A stretch of 64,000 nucleotides of DNA, taken from positions 62,001 to 126,000 of the forward strand of contig NZ_JACRTD010000002.1 of the NCBI RefSeq assembly GCF_014385085.1, given 5' to 3'. Position numbers and translations under genes: made by a program. Numbering within the stretch: position 1 is the stretch's first letter; every line of letters starts with the position of its first letter. The notes under the pieces are model-generated. The model did not search any database and was not told where the DNA came from. It saw only the letters and a list, made by a program, of their open reading frames with translations. Positions 7,607-17,730 of this stretch are shown in pieces. This DNA comes from Youxingia wuxianensis (lineage in GTDB: Bacteria; Bacillota; Clostridia; Oscillospirales; Ruminococcaceae).

Positions 7607-9058
7607 ATGCTTTTAAACCAACTGATGAGTGGGTTGGATTATACAACTTCGCTCAAGGACTGTGAAATAGAAGGCGTTACTGCAGACTCCCGTCAAATTG
7701 AAAAAGGTATGTTATTCGTATGTATCAAAGGCGGACGTTTTGACGGTCACGACCATGCTGCCGCAGCGCTGCAGGAAGGCGCCTGCGCAGTGGTGTGCGA
7801 CCATGATCTGGGGCTTCGCAGCCAGATACTGGTAAAAGATACCCGGTATGCCTATGGGATTATCTGTGGAAATCTATATGGCAATCCTGCAAGGAACCTG
7901 AAGATGATCGGCATTACTGGGACCAATGGAAAAACAACGATTACTTGTATGGTGAAGCACATTCTTGAGATGGCAGGCAAAAAGGTGGGACTGATCGGTA
8001 CTATTCACAATGAGATTGACGATATCACCTTGCCGGCCAAACACACCACTCCCGATCCTTTGCAGCTGCATAGTATGCTCGCCCGTATGGTACAGGCAGG
8101 ATGTGAATATGTGGTAATGGAATGTTCTTCTCATGCTTTGGATCAGCAGCGGCTGGCTGGACTTTGGTATCAGGTGGCGGTATTTACTAATTTGACTCAG
8201 GATCATCTGGATTATCACCACGATATGGAAAGCTATTATCACGCTAAAAAGCGGCTGTTTACCATGTGCGACAAGGCGGTGATCAATATTGACGACGCCT
8301 ACGGCGAGCGGCTGGCGGACGAAGTATACTGTGAAAAATATACCTTTTCCATTGAAAACGACAGCGCGGATTTTACCGCCAAAGATATTCGTTCCCATGC
8401 GGATAACAGCCGGTTTATGATGGTGGGAAAAGGGCAGATTGCCCGAGTGAAACTTCCCATCCCAGGAGATTTTTCTGTTTCTAACGCTATGGCGGCGGGA
8501 GTCGCTTGCTTGGCCACGGGGCTGGATATCGAAAAAGTAGCCCAGGGGCTCACCACCTGTACCGGGGTTACCGGCCGAATCGAAGTTTTGCCGACCAATA
8601 CGAATTTTACGGTAATCCGGGATTACGCTCATTCGCCGGACGGACTGGAAAAGATAATTACCACTATGAAAAAATTTGCTAAAAACAGGGTGATCACCCT
8701 GTTCGGCTGCGCAGGAAACCGGGACCGGGGAAAACGAAAAATCATGGCGGATATTGTGGCCTCCCTTTCGGATATGGTAATCCTTACCTCTGATAATCCC
8801 AGAAGCGAGGATCCGCTTCAGATTATTGAGGACGCTATGCCGGGGATCAATGCCCATCCCGATACCCCCTGTCAGGTGATTCCCGATCGGTATGAGGCGA
8901 TTGAATGGGCTTTAAGTCACGCCCAGGAAGGGGATATCCTGATCCTGGCGGGAAAAGGGCATGAGGATTATCAAGTGTTGGATTTCGGAACGATTTATTT
9001 TGATGAGAAAAAAGTAGTGGAAGACATTCTTGCCCGCAAAGAAAATAAATCAGGCTGA
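7607..9058 (+). CDS. murE: UDP-MurNAc-tripeptide synthetase MurE
   Basis: The 483-residue ATP-dependent ligase adds the third amino acid to UDP-MurNAc-L-Ala-D-Glu in the cytoplasm. Seen are the Mur-ligase ATP loop TGTNGKTT (104-111), the lysine-carbamylation segment YHAKKRLF (211-218) and DNPR at 396-399. DNPR is the motif that goes with meso-diaminopimelate rather than lysine, so this organism should make mDAP peptidoglycan. AAGGGGG precedes the ATG. It is followed by murF after 81 bases. Confidence 0.97.
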   Translation: MLLNQLMSGLDYTTSLKDCEIEGVTADSRQIEKGMLFVCIKGGRFDGHDHAAAALQEGACAVVCDHDLGLRSQILVKDTRYAYGIICGNLYGNPARNLKMIGITGTNGKTTITCMVKHILEMAGKKVGLIGTIHNEIDDITLPAKHTTPDPLQLHSMLARMVQAGCEYVVMECSSHALDQQRLAGLWYQVAVFTNLTQDHLDYHHDMESYYHAKKRLFTMCDKAVINIDDAYGERLADEVYCEKYTFSIENDSADFTAKDIRSHADNSRFMMVGKGQIARVKLPIPGDFSVSNAMAAGVACLATGLDIEKVAQGLTTCTGVTGRIEVLPTNTNFTVIRDYAHSPDGLEKIITTMKKFAKNRVITLFGCAGNRDRGKRKIMADIVASLSDMVILTSDNPRSEDPLQIIEDAMPGINAHPDTPCQVIPDRYEAIEWALSHAQEGDILILAGKGHEDYQVLDFGTIYFDEKKVVEDILARKENKSG

Positions 9059-9139
9059 TCCAATGAAAAAGTATCACAAAGCGAGGGCAGATAATGCTGT
9101 CCCCGCTTTGTCTCAAGTTTAAGTGGCAGGAGGCGGAGT

Positions 9140-10510
9140 ATGCAGGCTCTGACAATAAAGGAGATCGCAGAGGCAATCGGATGCGGCGGCAGCCCGGCAC
9201 AAGGAACAATTACACAAATATCCACCGATTCACGGCAGATACCGAAAGACTGTTTGTTCGTGGCGTTGGAAGGGGAGCGGTTTGACGGGCACGATTATAT
9301 CGCCTGTGCTCTGGAAAAGGGGGCCGCGTATGCTGTCGCTCACAAAAAAGGAAACTACGACTCACAACGAGTACTATATGTAAAGAATACCCAGGAGGCC
9401 CTTTTAGACATTGGAGGGCTGTACCGGAGCAAATTTCAGATCCGATGTGTGGGGATTACAGGCAGCGTGGGAAAAACCACCACCAAAGATATGATTGCAC
9501 AGGTAGTTTCTGCCGAATATCATACTCTGAAAACCCAAGGAAATTTAAATAATGAAATAGGTCTGCCTAAAACTTTGTTTGAATTGGATAACAGCTATGA
9601 AGCGGCGGTAATTGAAATGGGAATGAGCGGTTTTGGTGAAATCCGCCGGCTTGCTCAGGTGGCACAGCCCCAAATTGGCGTGATTACAAATATTGGGGTA
9701 TCCCATATCGAGATGCTGGGAAGCAGGGAAAATATCCTGAAAGCGAAACTGGAACTGGCGGAAGTTTTGCCCGACGGCGCGCCGCTGATTTTATGCGGAG
9801 ACAATGATCTGCTCTCCAAGGTAAAAGACGCCCGGCTGGACGTATGCTTTTATGGCATTGAAAATCCTGCTTGTGATATACGGGCGGAAAATATGATAGA
9901 GCGGGATGGCAAAACCACCTTTGAACTTTGCCTTCAAGGTACGCGTATCCCGGTGACCCTTCCCTGCGTAGGGCGGCACAACGTGCTTAATGCTCTGGCG
10001 GCCTGCGCTGTAGGGCGTATCTTAAAAATATCGCTTCAAAAATGCGTCCAGGCACTGCAGCGTTATACTCCTTCCGGCATGCGCCAGAAGATTGTAAATT
10101 ACAAGAGCTATACGGTGGTGGAGGACTGCTACAACGCCAGCCCGGACAGTATGAAAGCGGCGCTTGCCACTTTAGGGAAATATCCCTGTGATGGAAAAAG
10201 AATAGCGGTGCTTGGAGACATGCTGGAACTGGGAAAACTTGGCCCCCAGGCTCATTGTGAGATTGGAAAGCTTGTGGCAAAAAATGGTATCGATAGTTTA
10301 CTTGCATATGGAGAGCAGGCGGGGTATTATATACAAGGTGCTCGGTCTGCAGGACTTTACGACTGCATACACTATGAAGAGAAAGAAAAAATAGCAGACC
10401 ATCTCCGGGAAATTTTGCAGCCGGGAGATGTAGTATGGATTAAAGGCAGCCGGGGAATGAAAATGGAAGACATTATTCATGGGCTTTATGAGGAGAAACA
10501 GGACAAATGA
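9140..10510 (+). CDS. murF: UDP-MurNAc-tripeptide-D-Ala-D-Ala ligase MurF
   Basis: The 456-residue Mur ligase finishes the cytoplasmic pentapeptide by adding D-Ala-D-Ala. The N-terminal domain (to ~100) is the MurE/MurF type, the ATP loop is GITGSVGKTTTKDMI near residue 110, and EDCYNASPDSMKAAL near residue 330 is the C-terminal MurF signature. AGGAGGCGGAG precedes the ATG. The stop overlaps the start of mraY by four bases, implying coupled translation. Confidence 0.97.
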   Translation: MQALTIKEIAEAIGCGGSPAQGTITQISTDSRQIPKDCLFVALEGERFDGHDYIACALEKGAAYAVAHKKGNYDSQRVLYVKNTQEALLDIGGLYRSKFQIRCVGITGSVGKTTTKDMIAQVVSAEYHTLKTQGNLNNEIGLPKTLFELDNSYEAAVIEMGMSGFGEIRRLAQVAQPQIGVITNIGVSHIEMLGSRENILKAKLELAEVLPDGAPLILCGDNDLLSKVKDARLDVCFYGIENPACDIRAENMIERDGKTTFELCLQGTRIPVTLPCVGRHNVLNALAACAVGRILKISLQKCVQALQRYTPSGMRQKIVNYKSYTVVEDCYNASPDSMKAALATLGKYPCDGKRIAVLGDMLELGKLGPQAHCEIGKLVAKNGIDSLLAYGEQAGYYIQGARSAGLYDCIHYEEKEKIADHLREILQPGDVVWIKGSRGMKMEDIIHGLYEEKQDK

Positions 10511-11511
10511 ATACAACAGCTATGGTACTTACGGTGCTTGTGGCGTTTGGGATCACTGCCGCTCTTGGAATTGTACTAATTCCTTTTCTGCACCGGTTAA
10601 AATTTGGACAGACAATTTTGGATATCGGTCCCTCGTGGCATAAAAAGAAACAGGGAACTCCTACCATGGGAGGAATAATGTTCATCCTGGGTGTTACAAT
10701 AGCCATAGTGGTAGGGTATCTGACTATGGCATTTATGGATCCGTCTCTGTTTAACGATACGATCAATAATCTCAAACTGTTTTCCGCTGTCGTTATGGCT
10801 TTGGCGTATGGTGCGCTGGGATTTCTGGATGACTATATTAAGGTGGTAAAAAAGCAGAATGAGGGATTGACCGCCCGGCAAAAATACTTAATGCAGCTGA
10901 TTATCAGCGTTTTCTACCTGGTGATGCTGTATATGGCTGGGGACAGCTCTACAGTGGTAATCATTCCTTTTTTGGGTCAGTTGGATATGGGACTGCTGTA
11001 CTATCCGTTGGCGATAATTATCATTACCGGGTTTGTCAACGCGGTAAACTTGACCGATGGAATCGATGGGCTGGCCTCCTCGGTTACCTTTATTGCCGCT
11101 TTAATCTTTATGATTATCGCAGGGGTGCTGAAGTTCCCTCAAAGCGTGCTTCTTTCCTGTGCTTTGGCAGGCGGATGTTTGGGGTTCCTCATTTGGAATT
11201 TTTATCCGGCCAAGGTGTTTATGGGGGATACAGGGTCTCTGTTTTTAGGCGGAATAGTAGTAGCGCTGGCATTTAACATCGGATTGCCGCTGCTTCTTTT
11301 ATTCATCGGGATTGTATATCTTTGCGAGGCATTTTCTGTGATCTTACAAGTGATCAGCTTTAAAACCACCGGCAAGAGGATATTTAAAATGAGTCCGATT
11401 CATCATCATTTTGAGATGAGCGGATGGAGTGAAGTGCAGATAGTAATTACCTTTTCCTTCGTTGGATTATTGGGCGGTATTGTCGCCATCTTATCGGTTA
11501 TGTTTTTATGA
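10507..11511 (+). CDS. mraY: Phospho-MurNAc-pentapeptide transferase MraY
   Basis: The 334-residue polytopic membrane enzyme transfers phospho-MurNAc-pentapeptide to undecaprenyl phosphate, giving lipid I. Family motifs are GTPTMGGIMF (near 55), LGFLDDYIKV (near 105), NAVNLTDGIDGLA (near 178), VFMGDTGSLFLG (near 238) and SPIHHHFEMSG near 297. The gene overlaps murF by 4 bp. murD usually follows mraY but is absent here: ftsW comes next. Confidence 0.98.
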   Translation: MNTTAMVLTVLVAFGITAALGIVLIPFLHRLKFGQTILDIGPSWHKKKQGTPTMGGIMFILGVTIAIVVGYLTMAFMDPSLFNDTINNLKLFSAVVMALAYGALGFLDDYIKVVKKQNEGLTARQKYLMQLIISVFYLVMLYMAGDSSTVVIIPFLGQLDMGLLYYPLAIIIITGFVNAVNLTDGIDGLASSVTFIAALIFMIIAGVLKFPQSVLLSCALAGGCLGFLIWNFYPAKVFMGDTGSLFLGGIVVALAFNIGLPLLLLFIGIVYLCEAFSVILQVISFKTTGKRIFKMSPIHHHFEMSGWSEVQIVITFSFVGLLGGIVAILSVMFL

Positions 11512-11548
11512 GCCGAAAAGCTAAGTTAAATATAAGGGGGTGCTGATC

Positions 11549-12694
11549 ATGGAGCAGGTGAAAAAGAAACAAAAACAAGCAAAGCCCAAAAAGGGAAGCA
11601 TCGATCTTACCTTTCTTATCCTGGTGTTGCTTCTGCTGGTGATCGGCCTGGTAATGCTGTTTTCCGCTAGTTATGCTTATGCGTATTACAATGCCCCAGG
11701 ACATAACAGCTTTTATTATATTTCCCGTCAGCTGGTGTTTGCCATATTAGGCGTCGGAGTGATGGGGTTTGTTTCTATGGTGGACTATCATCTTCTGCAT
11801 AAATTTGCTATCCCCATATTCTTAGGGTCGTTGGTGCTGCTGGTAGCGGTGCTGATCATCCCTTCCCGTGAGGACGCCAAACGGTGGATTGACCTTGGCT
11901 TTGCCACCTTCCAGCCCTCAGAGATCGCTAAATTTGCTATTATCCTGCTGTTTGCCCATCTGATTTCCCTCAACTATGAAAAGATGAAACTCCCCCGGTA
12001 TGGTGTGTGGCCTTTCTTAGGGGTAATGGGCATCGTTTCCTTTTTGATGCTTTTGGAACCTCATCTGTCGGGGACGGTTTTGATTGTGACCATCGGCATT
12101 GTTATGATGTTCGTAGGCGGTACGGATATGAAATGGTTTATGCTGGGCGGGGCGCTGCTGATAGGCGGCATTATCGTGTTGGTACTTATTCCAGGCGTGG
12201 TAGAATATGCCGCTGGGCGTGTTCAGTATTGGATTGACCCTTTTTCTGATCCGAGGGGCAAAGGATACCAGACGATACAGTCCCTGTACGCTATCGGCTC
12301 AGGCGGGCTGATGGGGGTAGGGATTGGAAATTCCCGTCAAAAGCATCTGTACCTGCCGGAACCGCAAAATGACTTTATTTTTGCTGTGGTATGCGAGGAA
12401 CTTGGCTTTATTGGCGCAGTGATTATTATTTTGATTTTCGTGCTGCTTATCTGGCGCGGATATGTGATAGCGATGCGCTGCCGGGATCGCTTTGGAGCGA
12501 TGTTGGCTATTGGGCTTACTACCCAGGTAGGAGTGCAAACCATCCTGAATATTGCCGTGGTGAGCAATACTATCCCTAACACCGGGATTAGTCTGCCGTT
12601 CTTTTCTTCTGGAGGTACAGCGCTGGTTATGCTGCTGGCCCAGATGGGGGTAATTTTGTCGGTGTCCCGGCAGACCGCCCTGGAAAAAGAGTAG
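11549..12694 (+). CDS. ftsW: Lipid II polymerase FtsW (SEDS family)
   Basis: The 381-residue SEDS protein has about ten membrane segments. SEDS proteins are glycosyltransferases working with a class B PBP, here probably the PASTA PBP upstream. Signature stretches are VMLFSASYAYAY near 30, KRWIDLGFATFQPSEIAKFA near 110 and PNTGISLPFFSSGGTALVM near 345. The ATG at 11549 is preferred over an in-frame GTG at 11540 because AAGGGGG lies eight bases before it. A basic, lysine-rich N-terminus precedes the first helix. Confidence 0.95.
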   Translation: MEQVKKKQKQAKPKKGSIDLTFLILVLLLLVIGLVMLFSASYAYAYYNAPGHNSFYYISRQLVFAILGVGVMGFVSMVDYHLLHKFAIPIFLGSLVLLVAVLIIPSREDAKRWIDLGFATFQPSEIAKFAIILLFAHLISLNYEKMKLPRYGVWPFLGVMGIVSFLMLLEPHLSGTVLIVTIGIVMMFVGGTDMKWFMLGGALLIGGIIVLVLIPGVVEYAAGRVQYWIDPFSDPRGKGYQTIQSLYAIGSGGLMGVGIGNSRQKHLYLPEPQNDFIFAVVCEELGFIGAVIIILIFVLLIWRGYVIAMRCRDRFGAMLAIGLTTQVGVQTILNIAVVSNTIPNTGISLPFFSSGGTALVMLLAQMGVILSVSRQTALEKE

Positions 12695-12733
12695 CCGGCG
12701 AAAAAGTATGATTGACCACAGGGAGGAAACACA

Positions 12734-13846
12734 ATGAAGATACTTTTTGCCTGCGGCGGCACGGCGGGACATATTAACCCGGCAATTGCGGTTGCCAGTT
12801 ATATCAGGGAGCGCCATACAGACGCCAAGATTCTTTTTGCGGGAAATCCCAAAGGAATGGAGGCTAAATTGGTGCCCGCGGCGGGCTTTGAATTTGTACC
12901 TATTGACATCAAAGGCTTTCAGCGCCAGCTGAGCTGGTTTAATATCAAATACAATCTTTCCGCTATAAAATGTTTGGCCCTTTCCGGAGGACGGTGCAGA
13001 AAGATCATCCAAGACTTTGGACCGGACGTAATGGTGGGAACCGGGGGATATGTAAGCGGACCCCTTTTGCGCAAAGGCCACCAGATGGGGATAAAAACTT
13101 TGACCCATGAATCCAACGCCTTCCCCGGAGTAACCACCAAGCTGCTGGCAAAATATTGCGACAAGGTGCTGCTTTCGGTGGAAGAAGCCAAAAAATACCT
13201 GCCCTCCCGGGAGTATGTTATCACGGGTAATCCGGTGCGGGAGGAGATTATCTTTGCCGATCACAAAAAGGCCCGGGAAAAACTCCAGGTGGGAGATCGC
13301 GTCTGTATCGTCTCCTTTGGCGGGAGTTTAGGCGCCCGGCGGATCAACGAAGCAGTAGCGGGACTGATGGCCTGGGAGCAAAGAAAAGGCGGAATTTACC
13401 ATATTCACGCCACCGGAGCTTATGAAAAGCAGCGGTTTCCCCTCCAACTGCAGAAGGCTGGAGTAAATTATAAAAACAATCCCAACCTGGATATTCGGGA
13501 ATATATCAGCGATATGCCCGATTGCCTGGCGGCGGCGGATTTAGTAATCTCCCGGTCGGGAGCAATCACCTTAAGTGAACTGGAAGCTTCCGGTACGGCT
13601 TCAATACTCATCCCATCGCCCAATGTGGCGGAAAATCATCAGTATCATAACGCTATGGTGCTCGCTCATCACGACGCGGCGGTAGTCATTGAAGAAAAGG
13701 ACCTGACCCCCAAATTGATGCTGGAAACGGTGGAAAAACTATGTCAGGATCCGGCCACCTTAAAGCGATTGGGGAAAAATGCCCAACAAATGGCAATTAT
13801 TGACGCGAACCAACGTATTTACAAAGAAATCATAGATTTGATATAG
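12734..13846 (+). CDS. murG: UDP-GlcNAc:lipid I GlcNAc transferase MurG
   Basis: The 370-residue GT28 glycosyltransferase converts lipid I to lipid II on the inner membrane face. CGGTAGHINPAIAVA at residues 8-22 is the donor/lipid loop, GTGGYVSGPLL near 100 is the second glycine loop, and SRSGAITLSELEASG near 275 is the UDP-GlcNAc site. GGGAGGAAAC precedes the ATG. The 165 bases up to murA hold only an imperfect hairpin (about 13862-13890). Confidence 0.97.
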   Translation: MKILFACGGTAGHINPAIAVASYIRERHTDAKILFAGNPKGMEAKLVPAAGFEFVPIDIKGFQRQLSWFNIKYNLSAIKCLALSGGRCRKIIQDFGPDVMVGTGGYVSGPLLRKGHQMGIKTLTHESNAFPGVTTKLLAKYCDKVLLSVEEAKKYLPSREYVITGNPVREEIIFADHKKAREKLQVGDRVCIVSFGGSLGARRINEAVAGLMAWEQRKGGIYHIHATGAYEKQRFPLQLQKAGVNYKNNPNLDIREYISDMPDCLAAADLVISRSGAITLSELEASGTASILIPSPNVAENHQYHNAMVLAHHDAAVVIEEKDLTPKLMLETVEKLCQDPATLKRLGKNAQQMAIIDANQRIYKEIIDLI

Positions 13847-14011
13847 TAGTAATTGACAGATAAAGCGGAGGGAAGAGACTCTTCGCTTTGTTTAAAACAG
13901 CAAAGGGGACAAGCCTCTCAGGAAATTTTTTCACCACAATATCCTTCACCGCATAGTATATTTTGCAAGAGAAATTTTAATTTTCTCTAATGTGCGAAAG
14001 GGTGCGTGAAG

Positions 14012-15277
14012 ATGGAAAAATTCTTGATAAAAGGGGAAAACAGGCTAGAAGGAGAGCTATCCATCCATGGTGCTAAAAATTCGGCCTTACCTATCCTGGC
14101 AGCGTCATTGCTGAGCGGCGAATGTGTCATACATAACTGTCCCAGGCTTACCGACGTAGACGCAGCTTGCAATATATTAAACTATTTAGGTTCCACCACC
14201 AAACGGGAAGAGACCAGCATAGTCGTTGGCGCGTCAAATTCAGACAACTATTGTATTCCAGATGATTTGATGCGGATGATGCGTTCTTCTATTGTTTTTT
14301 TAGGAGCGATTATCGCTAAATGTGGTAGAGCCCGGATTTCTATGCCGGGTGGGTGTGAATTGGGTCCTCGGCCGATCGATCTTCACCTGTCCGCCTTGGA
14401 GAAACTGGGTGTTGTGATTGAGGAAGATCATGGCTACCTCAACTGTTCGGTTCCAGGCAAGCTGCGGGGGGCGCATATTTCCCTTCCGTTTCCCAGTGTT
14501 GGAGCGACAGAAAATATTATGATTGCCGCTTGCCTTGCCAGTGGGGAAACAGTCATTACCAACCCAGCAAGAGAACCTGAAATTTCTGATCTGGCGGCAT
14601 TTTTGAATGCCTGCGGAGCAAAAATTTGTGTTACCTCTGAAGGAAATATCCATATTTTTGGGGTAGAAAAGCTTTATCCCGCCGAGCATAAGGTGATTTC
14701 CGATCGGATTGCCGCTGCGACTTATTTAAGCTGCGGGGCCATCACCGGCGGAGACATCCTCTTAAAAGATGTATGCTGCGAACATTTAGCGGCTGTGCTG
14801 CCCACGTTTGAAGAAATGGGCTGTACGCTTTCTATAGAAAAGGACAGTGTGCGCATCAAATCGAAATTTCCTTTAAATCCGCTGAAATGTGTGCGCACCA
14901 TGCCCTATCCTGGGTTTCCCACAGACGCCCAATCCCCTTTGATGGCGGCGGCCTGTCTTGCCCAGGGAAGCAGCGTGTTTGTGGAAAATATCTTTGAAAG
15001 CCGATATAAACAGGTCCCCGAATTGCTCCGCATGGGGGCGGACATCAAGGTAGAAGGCCGGGTGGCAGTTGTTCATGGGGTGCAGGAACTTCACAGCGCA
15101 TGTGTGCGCTGCACCGATCTGCGGGGCGGGGCGGCGATCGCCGTTGCGGCGCTGGCAGCCCAGGGAGAAAGCGAGCTTCTCGCTATCGAACATATCGATC
15201 GGGGTTATGAAAACTTTGAAAACAACCTGCAAAGCATCGGTGCGTGTATTGTGAGAGTAAACGACGGGAAAGAATAA
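14012..15277 (+). CDS. murA: UDP-GlcNAc 1-carboxyvinyltransferase MurA
   Basis: The 421-residue enolpyruvyl transferase makes the first committed step to peptidoglycan with PEP. KNSALPILAASLL near residue 20 holds the Lys-Asn pair of the substrate site. The catalytic loop, which in most MurA proteins carries the fosfomycin-target Cys in a GGCxxGxRP motif, reads MPGGCELGPRPIDLH near residue 112, so the Cys is present. The ATG at 14012 has AAAGGGTG before it; a GTG six bases upstream is possible. It sits in the dcw cluster rather than alone, as in many Firmicutes. Confidence 0.97.
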   Translation: MEKFLIKGENRLEGELSIHGAKNSALPILAASLLSGECVIHNCPRLTDVDAACNILNYLGSTTKREETSIVVGASNSDNYCIPDDLMRMMRSSIVFLGAIIAKCGRARISMPGGCELGPRPIDLHLSALEKLGVVIEEDHGYLNCSVPGKLRGAHISLPFPSVGATENIMIAACLASGETVITNPAREPEISDLAAFLNACGAKICVTSEGNIHIFGVEKLYPAEHKVISDRIAAATYLSCGAITGGDILLKDVCCEHLAAVLPTFEEMGCTLSIEKDSVRIKSKFPLNPLKCVRTMPYPGFPTDAQSPLMAAACLAQGSSVFVENIFESRYKQVPELLRMGADIKVEGRVAVVHGVQELHSACVRCTDLRGGAAIAVAALAAQGESELLAIEHIDRGYENFENNLQSIGACIVRVNDGKE

Positions 15278-15305
15278 AAGAAATTGAAGGCGTAGGAGGT
15301 TCAAA

Positions 15306-16364
15306 ATGGCACAAATGAATAAAAATAGAACCTCTGGCCGGCAGCAGGCGGTTGCGGCGGCGGATGTACGCCGTAAACGCCGCCGAAGAGGCCGGTATAC
15401 TCTGCATTATATATTGCTTGTTTTAGCGGCATCGGCAGTGATGATGGTACTGTCGCTGACGGTATTCTTTAAAGTGGAACAGATCGAAGTTACCGGCACC
15501 ACGAAATATGCTGCCGCTCAAATTATTGAAAACAGCGGTATTGCCCAGGGGGACAACCTGTTTCGGATCAGCCAGAAAAAAGTGCAAAAAAATCTGACAG
15601 ATAAATTTCCTTATGTAGAAAAGGTGGCGTTGAAGCGTTCCTTTCCGCCGAAAATAACGATTGCCATTACACAGGAAAAGCCGCTGGGAGCAGTGGAAAC
15701 AGGGGCGGGATATGTAATTATCTCCCGTTCAGGAAAGGTGCTTGAGATCGGGGCGCAAAGTCTGCCGGAAAATATGACCATCGTAACTGGCATGTCTCTG
15801 GACAACCCCCAGGAGGGTAAGCTTCTGGGAGAAGGATCAGACGAAGGAATGAAGATGCTCACCTATCTGGTGGACGCCATAGGAGAAACAGAGTTTGATA
15901 AAATTACCAAGGTTGATTTTTCTGACCGGCTGAACATTGTGGTAACCTATGACAACCGGATCCTTATCGAGCTGGGAAGCGAGGCAAACTTACCCTACAA
16001 GCTAAAGTTTGTGAAACTGGTAATCAGTGAAAAACTGGAGGATAACTTTGAGGGGCGTCTGGATGCCTCCATCGAAAAGGAAGTATGGATGATACCGGAG
16101 GATATCAATCAGGAACCCGTGCAGATAGAAGTACCGTTGGATCCGGAAGATTTGGCTACACTGCCGGTGGAAAGCGGAGCGGACAGCGAGCAAAGCAGCT
16201 CACGTTCCGGGCCGGTGGATGCAGGACTTCCGGTAAATCCGGATTTGAGCGCCAAAGGGGAGACCAATTCTAAAGGGGAGCTGACTGCTATTCCAAAAGA
16301 GGAGCTGATTACCCTTCCCAAGGAGGAAGAAAGTTCTTCTTCTGAGACGAGCCCATCCCAGTAA
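15306..16364 (+). CDS. ftsQ: Cell division protein FtsQ/DivIB
   Basis: The 352-residue bitopic protein has a strongly basic cytoplasmic head (RRKRRRRGRY near 25-33), one membrane segment (about 37-58) and a POTRA domain beginning FKVEQIEVTGTTKYA near 60. The rest of the FtsQ beta domain extends to about 260. The last ~90 residues are a low-complexity Ser/Glu/Pro-rich tail without conserved residues, longer than usual. The protein recruits and regulates FtsL/DivIC at the septum. AGGAGG lies before the ATG. It is followed by ftsZ after a promoter-bearing gap. Confidence 0.9.
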   Translation: MAQMNKNRTSGRQQAVAAADVRRKRRRRGRYTLHYILLVLAASAVMMVLSLTVFFKVEQIEVTGTTKYAAAQIIENSGIAQGDNLFRISQKKVQKNLTDKFPYVEKVALKRSFPPKITIAITQEKPLGAVETGAGYVIISRSGKVLEIGAQSLPENMTIVTGMSLDNPQEGKLLGEGSDEGMKMLTYLVDAIGETEFDKITKVDFSDRLNIVVTYDNRILIELGSEANLPYKLKFVKLVISEKLEDNFEGRLDASIEKEVWMIPEDINQEPVQIEVPLDPEDLATLPVESGADSEQSSSRSGPVDAGLPVNPDLSAKGETNSKGELTAIPKEELITLPKEEESSSSETSPSQ

Positions 16365-16415
16365 TTTTCTTTGCGGTAAATTGTGAAATTACCGTTAAAT
16401 CCCAGAGACTGGGTA

Positions 16416-16444
16416 TTGCTTTACAGTGGTATTTCTGTTAGAAT
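16416..16444 (+). promoter_or_regulatory. Candidate promoter for ftsZ
   Basis: TTGCTT (16416-16421) and TAGAAT (16439-16444) are spaced by 17 bp, about 100 bases before ftsZ, suggesting that ftsZ has a separate start in addition to read-through. Confidence 0.55.
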
Positions 16445-16542
16445 AATATTTAATAGTATTATGTATTAAAGTGCATTTTTGTGAGACATTCTTGTTAAAA
16501 ATTTAAATTTGCCGTGTGCGATTGGATATAGGGGGAACTGCG

Positions 16543-17652
16543 ATGTTAATGAACTTCGATATGGAAAGTGATTTTGATAAAGTTGTCTCGATTAAGGTGA
16601 TAGGAGTCGGCGGCGGCGGTGGAAACGCGGTCAATCGGATGGTACAATCCGGGATGAAAAGCGTGGAATTTATTTCTATTAATACGGATAACCAGGCGCT
16701 TATGACCTCTCAGGCTACATACAAAATCCATATTGGGGACAAGCTCACCCGAGGAAAAGGCGCGGGTGGAAGCCCGGAGAAGGGTCAGCGCGCCGCTGAG
16801 GAGAGCAAAGACGAGATCGCTTCCGCCCTGAAAGGTACCGACATGGTGTTTATTACTGCAGGTATGGGTGGCGGCACCGGAACCGGAGGAGCTCCAGTAA
16901 TAGCAGAAGTGGCCCACGACATGGGGATTTTGACGGTGGGGATTGTAACCAAGCCGTTTAACTTTGAAGGGAAACGCAGAATGGAGCAAGCTGAGATGGG
17001 CGTTACCGCTCTGCGGGAACATGTGGATGCTTTGCTGGTTATCCCCAATGAACGGCTCAAGTTAATCAGCGAGCAGAAAATTACTCTGCAGAACGCTTTT
17101 ATGGCGGCAGATGATGTGCTTAAGCAGGGCGTGCAGAGTATTTCCGACCTTGTAAATATTCCGGGTGTCGTTAACCTGGACTTTGCGGATGTTACTGCGA
17201 TTATGAAGGATGCCGGTTACGCACATATGGGCGTGGGAACCGCCAGCGGCAAGGATAAGGCCAAAGAAGCGGCAGAAATGGCAATTTCTTCCCCGTTGTT
17301 GGAAACCTCTATTAATGGAGCAAAAGGCGTTATCGTAAATATTACCGCTTCCCCGGACATTGACTTGGATGATATTGATATCGCTTCGTCGATGATTCAT
17401 GAAGCTGCCCACCCTGACGTAAACTTGATATGGGGCGCTACGTTTGATGATACCCTCAATGATGAGATGAAAGTTACAGTTATTGCCACTGGCTTTGATA
17501 ACGATAAAAACTTTCCGCTTCCTAGTTATAGCTTTAATAAGGGAAAACCAAGCGGAGAGACCACCCAGGAGGAACAGGCGCCAGCGGCTGGCGGCGATGA
17601 TGACGATGAGGGTTTCTTTGACATAATGGCAATATTTAATAACAAAAAATAA
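16543..17652 (+). CDS. ftsZ: Cell division GTPase FtsZ
   Basis: The 369-residue tubulin homologue polymerises into the Z ring. The GTP loop GGGTGTG is at residues 109-115, and the T7 region [20 protein letters not shown] follows near 205. The C-terminus [13 protein letters not shown] is the conserved peptide that binds partner proteins, separated from the core by a short acidic linker. The ATG at 16543 is chosen for the ATAGGGGG site before it. No ftsA precedes it, so another tether (SepF or a distant ftsA) must be used. Confidence 0.98.
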   Translation: MLMNFDMESDFDKVVSIKVIGVGGGGGNAVNRMVQSGMKSVEFISINTDNQALMTSQATYKIHIGDKLTRGKGAGGSPEKGQRAAEESKDEIASALKGTDMVFITAGMGGGTGTGGAPVIAEVAHDMGILTVGIVTKPFNFEGKRRMEQAEMGVTALREHVDALLVIPNERLKLISEQKITLQNAFMAADDVLKQGVQSISDLVNIPGVVNLDFADVTAIMKDAGYAHMGVGTASGKDKAKEAAEMAISSPLLETSINGAKGVIVNITASPDIDLDDIDIASSMIHEAAHPDVNLIWGATFDDTLNDEMKVTVIATGFDNDKNFPLPSYSFNKGKPSGETTQEEQAPAAGGDDDDEGFFDIMAIFNNKK

Positions 17653-17660
17653 GTTTTTAA

Positions 17661-17700
17661 AGAGAGTATTGCCGAAAAGGCAATACTCTTCTTTCTTTTT
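17661..17700 (+). terminator. Intrinsic terminator of ftsZ / dcw cluster
   Basis: An 11-bp perfect stem AGAGTATTGCC / GGCAATACTCT with a GAAAA loop is followed by a T-rich tract, eight bases after ftsZ. Confidence 0.92.
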
Positions 17701-17730
17701 GTAAAAATCCTGTAAAGTGGGGACGAATTG

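Noticed and set aside
7874..8857. 327-codon - strand frame
   Set aside because: Wholly antisense to murE, without family resemblance or ribosome site.
12299..13264. 321-codon - strand frame
   Set aside because: Antisense to ftsW and murG; shadow of GC-biased codons.
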